The notes: generated from the letters alone by a model not told the origin. A stretch of DNA of 45,467 nucleotides from a bacterium (GCA_029210545.1 JARGFV010000007.1:1-45467); one strand, 5' to 3'. Shown: positions 14,188 to 21,544, counted from the first letter of the stretch. Numbers and translations: made by a program.

Positions 14188-15048
14188 TCACGAAGGGGTC
14201 CCGCCCGACTCAGGATTCCCGTTGTCGGTGGTGCCGTCCTCGTCTCCGGGCAATTGAGCTCCCCGCCGCTCGAGGGCCATGACCTGTACCAGTTCACCCA
14301 GACGCTCGATCTCGGCGGATCCCCTGGGGATATCCACACCGATACGACCCTCACAACACTCGGAGGCGTAGTCGACCAGTCCCCTTAACGGCTGCATCAC
14401 ATTGCGCCACAGGAGAGCCGTCACGCCGCCCACCGTCAGGAATAGAATCATGACGCAAAAAATGACCAGACGCAACCTCAGCATTGCCAGGGATTTCATC
14501 AGCTTTTCCTGGGACAACCCCATATCCAGGGTTCCGAGGAGTTGCTTTTCTTCGGGATGAAAATGACACGCGGCCGAGGAACAATCAGGATCGTTGAAGA
14601 TGGGCGTCATCAGATAGAGGATCTTCTCCTTGTTTTCATTGGTATGGACAATGGCCCGGTCCATCAGGCCCAGCCTGGTAACCGGCTTCGAGCCTGTGTG
14701 GCACCGGGCGCAAAGAGGTGATCCGCGATCGGGCACGGTGCCGATCTCTTCGATGTTGCTGGAATGGAGGATCACACCTGTGCACTTGAAGATCCGGGCA
14801 TACTTCACCGGCTCCTGGGCCCCGATGTTCAGCATCATCTGGTCAATGCTGTCGTGGTCCGACTGGAGCATGGCGTACCTCATGGACCTTAGGATCGTGT
14901 CCGAGAGGGCGGCTTCGTACCGCACCGAATCTTTCATCATATCTGCCTTGACGAAGGAGTACAGCAGGATGCAGCAGACGATGGTAAACCCGGTCACCAC
15001 CATGGCCACATTAATGATCTCTTTTGTGGCAAACTGCCTGAACATCAC
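14188..15048 (-). CDS. Di-haem HAMP sensor protein lacking a kinase domain
   Basis: This 286-residue protein has TM1 (12-33) and a periplasmic domain with CARCH (113-117) and CX4CH CSSAACH followed by FHPEEKQLLGTLDM (156-162). TM2 (192-212) is followed by a HAMP-like stretch (MQPLRGLVDYASE...RLGELVQVM). It then stops after a short acidic tail. Haem motifs fall at exactly the same residue numbers as in the kinase encoded at 11960-13510, and both have the C-x-C-H-x-H-P...LLGxLD block, so the sensory halves are paralogous. Without an output domain it may heterodimerise with the kinase or report to the pseudo-receiver. It follows the NrfD gene after a strong hairpin. Confidence 0.88.
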   Translation of the reverse strand: MMFRQFATKEIINVAMVVTGFTIVCCILLYSFVKADMMKDSVRYEAALSDTILRSMRYAMLQSDHDSIDQMMLNIGAQEPVKYARIFKCTGVILHSSNIEEIGTVPDRGSPLCARCHTGSKPVTRLGLMDRAIVHTNENKEKILYLMTPIFNDPDCSSAACHFHPEEKQLLGTLDMGLSQEKLMKSLAMLRLRLVIFCVMILFLTVGGVTALLWRNVMQPLRGLVDYASECCEGRIGVDIPRGSAEIERLGELVQVMALERRGAQLPGDEDGTTDNGNPESGGTPS

Positions 15049-15065
15049 CTGCTCCCTTCTGCAAG

Positions 15066-15105
15066 GCCCGCGACCTGCCCGGATGACACCGGGCGGGCCG
15101 CGGGC
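15066..15105 (-). other. Strong intercistronic hairpin between the NrfD and haem-sensor genes
   Basis: GCCCGCG (15066-15072) pairs with CGCGGGC (15099-15105), and the inner CCCGG/CCGGG blocks extend the stem to about 16 paired bases around a short loop. On the minus strand it follows the NrfD stop and precedes the sensor SD, without a U-tract. It could lower transcription of the sensor genes or protect the respiratory mRNA from 3' decay. Confidence 0.55.
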
Positions 15106-15127
15106 TTTTCACGCAAGGTCGTCTTAT

Positions 15128-16465
15128 CTATCTCATCTCCCTGGAAACCGTTGAGGGCTGGGCCACGGCTCCATGGCTGTGAACCTTTTCGGTCGCTTTC
15201 GCATAGGCCTCCACCGGCACCTTTTTCCAGGAATACACGATGGGGAGGCGGTAAAGGATGAACCGGTAGGTCGCGATGTAAAGCCCGAACAGGGTGAAGG
15301 CGATGATCCACTCAAAAATATGGGGGATCTCCTGGTAGAGGTTCCAGTTAAAGGCGATGATGGCGGTGTTGAGTCGGTTCAGGGCGATTCCGAGCACTGC
15401 GATAAGAGCCCCGAACCGGACGATCCCGACCCGCTGGTTGCGGATGCCGTAGGCGAAGAGGACCATGGGCGCGATCACTCCAAAAAGAAGCTCGAAGGAA
15501 AACCATTGTCCCCAACCTGTGGCCAGGTATGCCCACTCGTTGTCGTGGGCGATACCGAGGAGTTTGATGGTCAGATAAGTGATGAGGGCCATGCTCGACC
15601 CCCTGGCCAACCCGATGGTGAGCCGGTCAAGGTTCTCCCTGAACGCCTCGTCGGCTCGCCAGAACATGGTCTTTTTCACGATTGAGCTCACCACGATGAC
15701 CATGCACAGCCCGCCGAAGATGGATGACACGAAGAAGAAGATCCACAGGAACTCCTGAGAGTACCACAGGGGATGGACCTTGGAGGGCGCATAGGTGAAC
15801 AGTGCTCCCAGGGCCCCCTGATGGAGAGTAGACAGGATGATACCGGCGATGGTGAGCCCGATGGTCATCTTCTTGATGAACTGCTTGGCCATTGGCCATT
15901 GAGCCCACTCGAAGAACGCCTCGGACACCTCCAGGATCTGGACGGTCAGGTAGGTGGCCACATGCCAGCCCACCAGGAACAGGACCGCCGCGGTCCCCCA
16001 GGCCACCACCATCGGGTATGGCAGGCGCCATGGCTGACCCAGGTCACAGAGGAGGTAAACCACCGCGAAAAAGTAACCCAGCAGCCCGTTTAAAAGGGCG
16101 ATGCGCAGGATGGGCTTGAAATCCTTGCGGCCGAAGAGCTCAACCGTGGTCCCCATTAGGAACCCGGATGCCGAGAGGGGCACCATGACGAAAAGCCCGA
16201 AACCGAGGAACAGCCCCCAGGGGTAATCATTGGAGGAGTGGGTGACGACTCCCAGGCCGAAGATGAACCTGTAAATGATGAGGGGGAACCCGACGGCAAA
16301 GAGCGCCCCCAGGATCCAGTTTAACGGGTTTCGGACCGCCTGGCGCAGGTACTCGCGAAGAGTCAGGCCGAGGAGCAGCTTTTCCAGGAAGCTCCAGCGG
16401 CGTCCGGAACCTTCGTCGGCCACGGAATCCACGGGACGATAACCTGTTTTCACAAGGGATTTCAT
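15128..16465 (-). CDS. NrfD/HmcC-like quinone-interacting membrane subunit
   Basis: The 445-residue integral membrane protein has about ten hydrophobic helices. Signatures of the NrfD/PsrC/HybB/DsrP superfamily are the quinone-pocket region YPWGLFLGFGLF, LCDLGQPWRLPYP and the STLHQGALGALF helix. Members exchange electrons between (mena)quinone and a periplasmic iron-sulfur protein and carry no cofactor themselves. The start is set by the SD GGAGG before ATG 16465, 2 nt after the stop of the iron-sulfur gene. With that protein and the pentahaem cytochrome it makes a three-part complex resembling the Cbc4 (CbcSTU) type of Geobacter or the O/P/J part of Dsr. The exact substrate cannot be read from sequence. 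Confidence 0.92.
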   Translation of the reverse strand: MKSLVKTGYRPVDSVADEGSGRRWSFLEKLLLGLTLREYLRQAVRNPLNWILGALFAVGFPLIIYRFIFGLGVVTHSSNDYPWGLFLGFGLFVMVPLSASGFLMGTTVELFGRKDFKPILRIALLNGLLGYFFAVVYLLCDLGQPWRLPYPMVVAWGTAAVLFLVGWHVATYLTVQILEVSEAFFEWAQWPMAKQFIKKMTIGLTIAGIILSTLHQGALGALFTYAPSKVHPLWYSQEFLWIFFFVSSIFGGLCMVIVVSSIVKKTMFWRADEAFRENLDRLTIGLARGSSMALITYLTIKLLGIAHDNEWAYLATGWGQWFSFELLFGVIAPMVLFAYGIRNQRVGIVRFGALIAVLGIALNRLNTAIIAFNWNLYQEIPHIFEWIIAFTLFGLYIATYRFILYRLPIVYSWKKVPVEAYAKATEKVHSHGAVAQPSTVSREMR

Positions 16466-16467
16466 GG

Positions 16468-17409
16468 CTATATATCCTCCCTCTTCTCGGTTGCGGGTTT
16501 CTCTTCGGCCCCCTCACCACCCCGGGTTGCCAGGCGGTGGAACCCGAGGAACAGGGCGGGCCAGATGGACAATACCATGGGAACATTGGAGAGAAAAGCC
16601 TGTGCGTTGGCCAGGATCGGTTCTTTCTGGAGGGTGGTGTCGAACCCCACCTCCTCGAAGGGAACGCCGGAAAGGTACATCCAGGACGTCCCTCCTACCT
16701 CATTTTCCCCGTAAAGGTGGCCCACGTAGCGGCCCGGGTTGACCCGGATACGCTCATAGGCAACCTTTATCAGGTTCTTCCTGTGCCCGAAGGTCAGGAC
16801 CTCCTGGGGACACGCTTCCACGCAGGCAGGCGGCCTTCCGAACTTGAGCCGGGTGTCGTAGCAGAAAATGCACTTGCGGATCACCGGGTTGAAGGCGCTG
16901 GAATAGGAGTAAGCCGGAATCCGGAAGGGGCACGCGACCATGCAGTTCCGGCACCCCACGCAGACCTTGGAGTTGTAGATCACCGCCCCCTCCTTCGTCT
17001 TCGTGTAGGCGTTGACGAAGCAGCTGGTCAGGCAGGCCGGCTCGTTACAATGGTTGCACTGGATCTTCCGGTACGCCGGCTGCCCTTCCTTGCCGGCCTC
17101 GTACCGGTTCACCACGGTAAAAGCGTTCTCGTCGGTCCTTCTCTTCTGTGTGCCCCCGTGGTGCAGCTCATCGAATACCGAGTGGTCGTCGAAGGGCACC
17201 GCGGGAGCGGGCAGTTTCTGTTCTTCGTTGCACGCGGCCTCACAGGTCCGACAGCCGATGCAGCGGGTCAGGTCCACCAGGACTCCCATTCCATCGGGGT
17301 AGCCGGTGAAGCCGGCAGCACCGATAGCTTTCCCGGACAAGGTGAACGTCCCTGCTGCCGCTCCCGCCAGGCTCACCGAAAGAAACTTTCTTCGGGTCAT
17401 CTTACTCAT
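16468..17409 (-). CDS. Tat-exported 4x[4Fe-4S] ferredoxin-like subunit
   Basis: The start is set at ATG 17409 (SD GGGAGGAAGAC), giving 313 residues that begin [16 protein letters not shown], a Tat signal with the twin arginines at 6-7. Cysteine clusters are [11 protein letters not shown] (50-60), [13 protein letters not shown] (118-130), [11 protein letters not shown] (150-160) and CIFC...ACVEAC (180-200), enough for four [4Fe-4S] centres as in HybA, DsrO and PsrB proteins. A hydrophobic stretch near the C-terminus ([15 protein letters not shown]) may anchor it to the periplasmic face next to NrfD. It would pass electrons between the NrfD quinone site and the pentahaem cytochrome. Confidence 0.93.
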   Translation of the reverse strand: MSKMTRRKFLSVSLAGAAAGTFTLSGKAIGAAGFTGYPDGMGVLVDLTRCIGCRTCEAACNEEQKLPAPAVPFDDHSVFDELHHGGTQKRRTDENAFTVVNRYEAGKEGQPAYRKIQCNHCNEPACLTSCFVNAYTKTKEGAVIYNSKVCVGCRNCMVACPFRIPAYSYSSAFNPVIRKCIFCYDTRLKFGRPPACVEACPQEVLTFGHRKNLIKVAYERIRVNPGRYVGHLYGENEVGGTSWMYLSGVPFEEVGFDTTLQKEPILANAQAFLSNVPMVLSIWPALFLGFHRLATRGGEGAEEKPATEKREDI

Positions 17410-17478
17410 GTCTTCCTCCCTCATATATCTGGCGTTTCACTGACAAGGTTCCGCTCCCCCTGAATCATCCTCAAGGAC

Positions 17479-18003
17479 TCAGTGAGCGGAGCTGGTACCT
17501 TCACCAGATGGCGCATATTTTCCCGAGTGGTAAAAAGCGTCTCCGGCCTCGGTCCTCTCGTGGCAATCCTCACATCCGACAGGACCGCCCATTTCGTTGT
17601 GACAGTTGAGACAGTTGAGGTGGTAAGCGGCTTTCAATCCCGGCTTGTCGATGTGGTAGACGCTGGGGTCCGTCTCCTTGGCAGTAACGGCCTCGGCGGA
17701 GAAGGGGTCGACAGCGTGGCATGTCTGGCACGTCTGGGCCTCCAGGGTGTCCTCGGGGCCGTGACACCGCGCGCACTTCTCGTTGGTTGTGGGAACACCC
17801 GCGGCATGGTGGTGGCATTCGGTACAGTCGGCCGCGATATCAAGGTGCATATCGTGGTCGAACTCGGCTCCCCCATAAAGGTGAGCCAGGTTATCAAGGG
17901 TCACTGTCTCCGGCAGCTTGAGAGTATCTCCCTGGCCGCTTAAGGGGAGACAGATCACCATCAGCACCATCACCGAGCCGGCAATCCAATTGAACGGTTT
18001 CAT
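17479..18003 (-). CDS. Pentahaem periplasmic cytochrome c
   Basis: The start is at ATG 18003, directed by AGGAGGAAGATC; the upstream open frame is not translated in my view. The protein has 174 residues with a signal peptide (1-24) and five CXXCH haem sites at residues 60, 77, 92, 131 and 144. Surrounding histidines (for example FDHDMHLDIAADCTECHHH) are of cytochrome c3/c7 type and imply bis-His ligation. It would be the periplasmic electron carrier or terminus of the adjoining iron-sulfur/NrfD complex. Its haem is presumably attached by a System II machinery that includes the CcsA-type protein at 1580. Confidence 0.92.
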   Translation of the reverse strand: MKPFNWIAGSVMVLMVICLPLSGQGDTLKLPETVTLDNLAHLYGGAEFDHDMHLDIAADCTECHHHAAGVPTTNEKCARCHGPEDTLEAQTCQTCHAVDPFSAEAVTAKETDPSVYHIDKPGLKAAYHLNCLNCHNEMGGPVGCEDCHERTEAGDAFYHSGKYAPSGEGTSSAH

Positions 18004-18076
18004 GATCTTCCTCCTGTTCACAGGTCCGCCCCGGCGTCCGGCGCCGGGAAGGTTCTGGCCGATCCCCGGCCCATGC

Positions 18077-18280
18077 TCACTCACTTACTCTCGTGAACGA
18101 ATCGGCCTCCCGCTCTGAAGGCGTCTTGATGACGTACTTGTAAAAGAGCGGAAAGATGGCGAAGAATGCGACGCAGATCAGGTACTCCACGGCCTTGATG
18201 TAGTTGTAGAAGTCCACCAGAGTGTAGACCTTGACCACATCGCCGACGGAGCCGAACAGCTGTCGTATCAGGTCCAGCAT
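18077..18280 (-). CDS. Small single-TM membrane protein of the respiratory cluster
   Basis: The start is taken at ATG 18280 (MLDLIRQLFGSVGD), preceded by GGGAGGGAG, giving 67 residues. One membrane helix (about 34-52, YLICVAFFAIFPLFYKYVI) is followed by a charged tail. The gene lies directly before the cytochrome gene and is likely co-transcribed with it. I do not recognise the family. Short one-helix subunits often stabilise respiratory complexes, and that is the simplest reading here. Confidence 0.75.
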   Translation of the reverse strand: MLDLIRQLFGSVGDVVKVYTLVDFYNYIKAVEYLICVAFFAIFPLFYKYVIKTPSEREADSFTRVSE

Positions 18281-18320
18281 GAATCTCACTCCCTCCCGGC
18301 GCACCAGGCGCCTGTTATAG

Positions 18321-18336
18321 CCCGCTTTAAAGCGGG
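18321..18336. other. Perfect 16-bp palindrome in an intercistronic gap
   Basis: CCCGCTTTAAAGCGGG at 18321-18336 sits in the 130-nt gap between two small-protein genes of the minus cluster. It could be an operator or an RNA hairpin. Confidence 0.45.
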
Positions 18337-18410
18337 GTGGCGAGGAGGGCCCGCCTCACAGCGCGCCCCTCAGCTCGCCCCACAGCTCATACCAGAGACC
18401 TTCGTCCCGT

Positions 18411-18671
18411 TTACTCGATGATCTCCCGGCCCGTATCGGTAACCGCGACCTTTTTTCTGGCGGTGACCTTTTTCGCGAAAGCCGAGATCGTGCCCATCAT
18501 CAGGATCAGGGCCGGAACCATTTGGGCCACGATGATGAGGGCGACGACACCCAGGAACAGCAGGACCATGATCCCGCTCTGGTAGGTCTGGGTCGTGTCC
18601 ACGGCCCATGCGTACCCCGCTGTGGACAGAACGACCGCCGTCATGTTCAGCAAAGCTCTCAGCGTTTTCAT
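18411..18671 (-). CDS. Small membrane protein with QxVPAL motif, paralogue 2
   Basis: The 86-residue protein starts behind a strong SD (AAGGAGGATGTC). It has a signal-peptide-like N-terminus (to about 23, GYAWA), a short linker (VDTTQTYQSG), one long hydrophobic helix MVLLFLGVVALIIVAQMVPALILMM and a basic tail (FAKKVTARKK). The helix aligns with that of the 91-residue protein at 19187-19462: LLFL...GVV...Q-x-VPAL-x-L with a following S-x-F. So the two are paralogues on either side of the receiver-like gene. The function is unknown to me. Their position at the head of the cluster suggests a membrane signalling or scaffold role. Confidence 0.8.
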   Translation of the reverse strand: MKTLRALLNMTAVVLSTAGYAWAVDTTQTYQSGIMVLLFLGVVALIIVAQMVPALILMMGTISAFAKKVTARKKVAVTDTGREIIE

Positions 18672-18698
18672 GACATCCTCCTTCTCTGCGCCAAAGCT

Positions 18699-19115
18699 TC
18701 AGGAATGTCCCTTGGCCGCGGCACCAACCGGCCCTGATAGCCCGGTGATGTTGGCGAAAGCACACCTGACAGCCTGGAGCAGTTCGTCCCTGTCCTCCTC
18801 CCGTGCCGGCTTGAGGGCATGGTAAAAGATCCCCTCGCGCCTGAGCTTTCGAAGGAGGGGCAGGGATTCCTCGTTGGACACGAGGATTATAGTGAGGTTT
18901 TTGTTGCACTTTTTCAGGATCGGAATGAGGTCGCCCGCCGGCATGTTGTCGAACACGTTTCCCAGCAGTACGACCGGGGCTTCCTTCCTGAGGACATCCT
19001 TCAAGACCAGGTCCACCGAATCGGGAGCAACGATCTGGTAATCCTTGTCTCCGAAAACCTTCATGACATGATCCCTGGTCCTGGGATCCTCGTCAGCGAT
19101 TATCAGCAGTCTCAT
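18699..19115 (-). CDS. Receiver-like protein lacking the phosphoacceptor aspartate
   Basis: The start is at ATG 19115 (MRLLIIADEDPRTRD) after GGGAGAAGAGG, giving 138 residues. The fold elements of a CheY-like receiver are all there: beta-1 LLIIADED with an acidic pocket, beta-4 TIILVSNEE with the Thr/Ser position, and the conserved Lys in HALKP (102). At the phosphorylation site, however, beta-3 reads APVVLLGNVFDNMP: glycine replaces the usual aspartate, and the nearest Asp is four residues on. It is therefore probably a pseudo-receiver that cannot be phosphorylated normally. It sits between the two QxVPAL membrane-protein genes and may bind one of them or the kinase. Confidence 0.85.
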   Translation of the reverse strand: MRLLIIADEDPRTRDHVMKVFGDKDYQIVAPDSVDLVLKDVLRKEAPVVLLGNVFDNMPAGDLIPILKKCNKNLTIILVSNEESLPLLRKLRREGIFYHALKPAREEDRDELLQAVRCAFANITGLSGPVGAAAKGHS

Positions 19116-19186
19116 GGCCTCTTCTCCCTGTAAGCAGCCTGTGTCTATTTCCGGCACCCATTCGGACCGGAAGGCCAGCCGCTCCA

Positions 19187-19462
19187 TTAGACCTGCTCAC
19201 TGCCGGCAGCATCGACCTTATGGCTGCTCCGCTTGAATACCGAAACAAGAAGGGAGCTGAACAGAACCAGCGCTGGTACCAGCTGGAGCAGAACGACAAC
19301 CCCCAGGAAGGCCAGGAAAAGCAGGAGCATGGGGCTCATCCCGCCCGAACCAGGCGCGCCGGCGCTATCGGCATTGGCCAGCGTCGCGGTAAGGAGAACC
19401 GGGCAGATCATCGCCGAAACCCGCCTCCTCAGGACCATCAGCCTTTCCACATTCCTTTTCAT
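19187..19462 (-). CDS. Small membrane protein with QxVPAL motif, paralogue 1; first gene of the cluster
   Basis: The 91-residue protein starts at ATG 19462 behind AGGAGGTAAAGGTC. The N-terminus is basic and hydrophobic (signal-like, cut perhaps after LANA). A Ser/Gly/Pro linker comes next, then one long helix MLLLFLAFLGVVVLLQLVPALVLF and a basic tail (SVFKRSSHK). It is paralogous to the protein at 18411-18671. It is the first gene after the sigma-54 promoter, with a 5' leader of roughly 60 nt. No known family is recognised. Confidence 0.8.
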   Translation of the reverse strand: MKRNVERLMVLRRRVSAMICPVLLTATLANADSAGAPGSGGMSPMLLLFLAFLGVVVLLQLVPALVLFSSLLVSVFKRSSHKVDAAGSEQV

Positions 19463-19535
19463 GACCTTTACCTCCTCCTTCTCTTGGGGCCCCCTGCTCC
19501 ATCATTGGAGCCTGTCCCTCTACGCTTATGCTTAG

Positions 19536-19552
19536 GGCATCAAACGTGCCAA
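19536..19552 (-). promoter_or_regulatory. Sigma-54 (-24/-12) promoter of the haem-sensor/respiratory cluster
   Basis: Read on the minus strand, the site is TTGGCACGTTTGATGCC. It matches the -24 block TTGGCACG fully, has the obligatory GG-N10-GC spacing and matches TGC of the -12 block. Transcription would begin near 19525, about 60 nt before the first start codon at 19462. A sigma-54 activator gene lies at the far end of the same locus. Confidence 0.8.
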
Positions 19553-19859
19553 AAGGGATCAGTCACGTATATTTTTTCAAGTTCTTGTTTTTAAAAGGCT
19601 TTTATAAAACAATTCCAACGGTCCGGCAGCAGCTTAATAGGGAAACGTATATAAAAAATATGGGAATACAAAGACAAATCACTGGGCCAGGATAGTGGTA
19701 AGCGCATAACTATATGTAATTGTAAGCTTTTATTTATATTGAGGGGTGTATGGTGGAGATATACAGGCACGCGCCCCTGGAGATCAGGCTACAGGGGCCC
19801 GTACAGTGAGTGCATTAAGTGCAGTTTAGTGCAGCAATGCGCTTTTGCACTCATGCACC
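19553..19859. other. AT-rich divergent control region between the cluster and comM
   Basis: No gene is visible. The stretch 19560-19740 is far more AT-rich than its surroundings and has the near-repeats ACGTATATTTTTT (19572) and ACGTATATAAAAAATATG (19645). It is a likely place for activator binding upstream of the sigma-54 site and for the comM promoter. Further on are a GCCCCTG/CAGGGGC hairpin (19773-19798) and three AGTGCA repeats (19808-19834) closed by TGCACTC (19846-19852). I could not identify a clear paired enhancer site. Confidence 0.5.
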
Positions 19860-19969
19860 GGACTCTTGAGACCAATTTGACACATTTTTTGGCTTCAGGT
19901 TTGCACGGATCATCCCAATATCAGCTAACTTCAGCCAAAAAGGAGGAGACAAATTGGTCTCAAGAGTCC
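19860..19969. repeat. Perfect 20-bp inverted repeat enclosing the comM SD and start codon
   Basis: GGACTCTTGAGACCAATTTG (19860-19879) is the exact reverse complement of 19950-19969. A nested 9-bp pair, TTTTTGGCT (19886-19894) with AGCCAAAAA (19933-19941), lies inside, and TGCAC blocks flank both arms. In an RNA hairpin the comM SD (AGGAGGAG) lies at and just beyond the base of the inner stem, largely in the internal loop, while the TTG start (19954) and the first five codons are in the outer stem. Confidence 0.85.
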
Positions 19970-21477
19970 TGTCGTGCACCATCAGCGGTCTCGAGGCGGT
20001 TCCCGTCCACGTGGAACTGGACCTCACCAACGGTCTCCCGGGGCTGACCATCGTGGGGATGGGGGACACAGCGGTCCGGGAGAGCAGGGAACGGGTTATC
20101 GCGGCCCTGAGAAACTCCGGGTACGAGCTGCCCCCCTCACGGGTCACGGTGAACCTGGCCCCCGCTGACCTGAAGAAGGAGGGAAGCCGCTTCGACCTTC
20201 CTATCGCCCTGGGGATACTCTCCGCCTTGAGGGCGTTTCCGTCCGACGCCCTGGACGGCTACCTGGTCATGGGAGAGCTCTCCCTGACCGGAGAGATCGT
20301 GGGCCGGGAGGCGGCTTTTCCCGCGGCCCTCCTGGCACGAAGGGCGGGGTTGACCGGGATGATCCTGCCGGACGAGATGGCAGCGGAAGCCTCCCTCGCC
20401 GACGGGTGCATGTCGCTGCCTGTCCGCAGCCTGATGGAGGTCACCGAGTTTCTCAGGGGACAAAGGGAACTGAACGCCGTAGCCCCTGTCTCTGTCCGGA
20501 TACCGGACAAAAGCCCCGACCTTTCAGAGGTGGCAGGGCAGGAGATGGCGGTGAGAGCCCTTACGATCGCCGCTTCGGGAGGACATAATATCCTTTTTTC
20601 CGGACCACCGGGCTCAGGCAAGACCATGTTGTGTAAAAGGCTTCCCGGCATCCTGCCATCGTTATCCAACGACCAGGCCATGGAGGTCACCGCCATCCAC
20701 AGCGTAGCGGGACTCCTGTCCTACGGGGACGGGATCATCAGAACGCCCCCCTTTCGCGCTCCGCACCACACTATCTCCCACGCAGGCCTCGCAGGCGGCG
20801 GCTCCAACCCGAGGCCGGGAGAGGTCACCCTCGCCCACCGCGGAGTGTTGTTTTTAGACGAGATGTCGGAGTTCTCCCGCTCGGCGCTGGAAACATTGAG
20901 GCAGCCGCTGGAGGACAAAAGGATCGTGGTATCGAGGGCTGCCAGGTCGGTGAGTTATCCGGCAGACTTTCTCCTCGCCGGGACCGCCAACCCCTGCCCT
21001 TGCGGCTACCTTGGCCACGACACGAGACCTTGCACCTGTCCCCCTTCGGCGGTGGCCCGCTACCGGCGCCGCATCTCCGGGCCCCTCATGGACAGGATCG
21101 ACCTCGTCGTCCCGGTTCGGGCCCTCGAACCCGGGATCATCGCCGAGGGAGGACACGGGACCCGGTCTCAGTCGGTAAGGGAAAAGGTCCTGGCCTCCCG
21201 CGCCGTGCAGGCCGAGAGGGCGGCGGGAGGGATGCCGGTCACCAACGCGGCCCTGTCCCCCGAACAGCTGCGAGACGTGTGCCCCCTGGAGCCGGCCCAC
21301 AGGAAGATCATGGACGGTGCGGTACGCAACCTGGGGCTGACGGCCCGGGGCTACCACAGGATCATGCGGGTGGCCCGCACCATCGCGGACATGGAGGGGG
21401 TGGAACACGTCACACCTGAGCACCTGGGAGAAGCGCTGCAATACAGGCCTGTTATGGAGGGACCGATAAGGTTCTAG
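19954..21477 (+). CDS. comM: ComM/YifB family Mg-chelatase-like AAA+ ATPase
   Basis: ComM is a hexameric helicase that extends branch migration when incoming DNA is integrated in natural transformation; relatives are widespread also in species not known to be competent. The 507-residue protein has the N-terminal ChlI-like domain (DLTNGLPGLTIVGMGDTAV, VTVNLAPADLKKEGSRFDLPIALGIL), Walker A SGPPGSGKTMLCKRLPGILP, Walker B GVLFLDEM and the cysteine-rich NPCPCGYLGHDTRPCTCP before the sensor region RISGPLMDRIDL. The start is TTG at 19954 with SD AGGAGGAG, inside a 20-bp inverted repeat that could block initiation. That control is inference. Confidence 0.95.
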   Translation: MVSRVLSCTISGLEAVPVHVELDLTNGLPGLTIVGMGDTAVRESRERVIAALRNSGYELPPSRVTVNLAPADLKKEGSRFDLPIALGILSALRAFPSDALDGYLVMGELSLTGEIVGREAAFPAALLARRAGLTGMILPDEMAAEASLADGCMSLPVRSLMEVTEFLRGQRELNAVAPVSVRIPDKSPDLSEVAGQEMAVRALTIAASGGHNILFSGPPGSGKTMLCKRLPGILPSLSNDQAMEVTAIHSVAGLLSYGDGIIRTPPFRAPHHTISHAGLAGGGSNPRPGEVTLAHRGVLFLDEMSEFSRSALETLRQPLEDKRIVVSRAARSVSYPADFLLAGTANPCPCGYLGHDTRPCTCPPSAVARYRRRISGPLMDRIDLVVPVRALEPGIIAEGGHGTRSQSVREKVLASRAVQAERAAGGMPVTNAALSPEQLRDVCPLEPAHRKIMDGAVRNLGLTARGYHRIMRVARTIADMEGVEHVTPEHLGEALQYRPVMEGPIRF

Positions 21478-21502
21478 CAACGTGTCGGACTGGTTTCTTT
21501 GG

Positions 21503-21544
21503 ATCTCAAATCTCAAATCTCATATCTCAGATCTCACATCTCAG
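21503..21544. repeat. 7-nt degenerate tandem array (ATCTCAN x6), with inverted counterpart
   Basis: The six units are ATCTCAA, ATCTCAA, ATCTCAT, ATCTCAG, ATCTCAC and ATCTCAG. The reverse-complement version (TTTTGAG, ATCTGAG, ATATGAG) lies at 21636-21656. The array fills the first half of the 296-nt comM/binding-protein spacer, in which no gene is seen. Confidence 0.75.

Noticed and set aside
19805-19855. CIRCE-like element (GAGTGC blocks near comM)
   Set aside because: Spacing and flanks do not match TTAGCACTC-N9-GAGTGCTAA, and no heat-shock gene follows.
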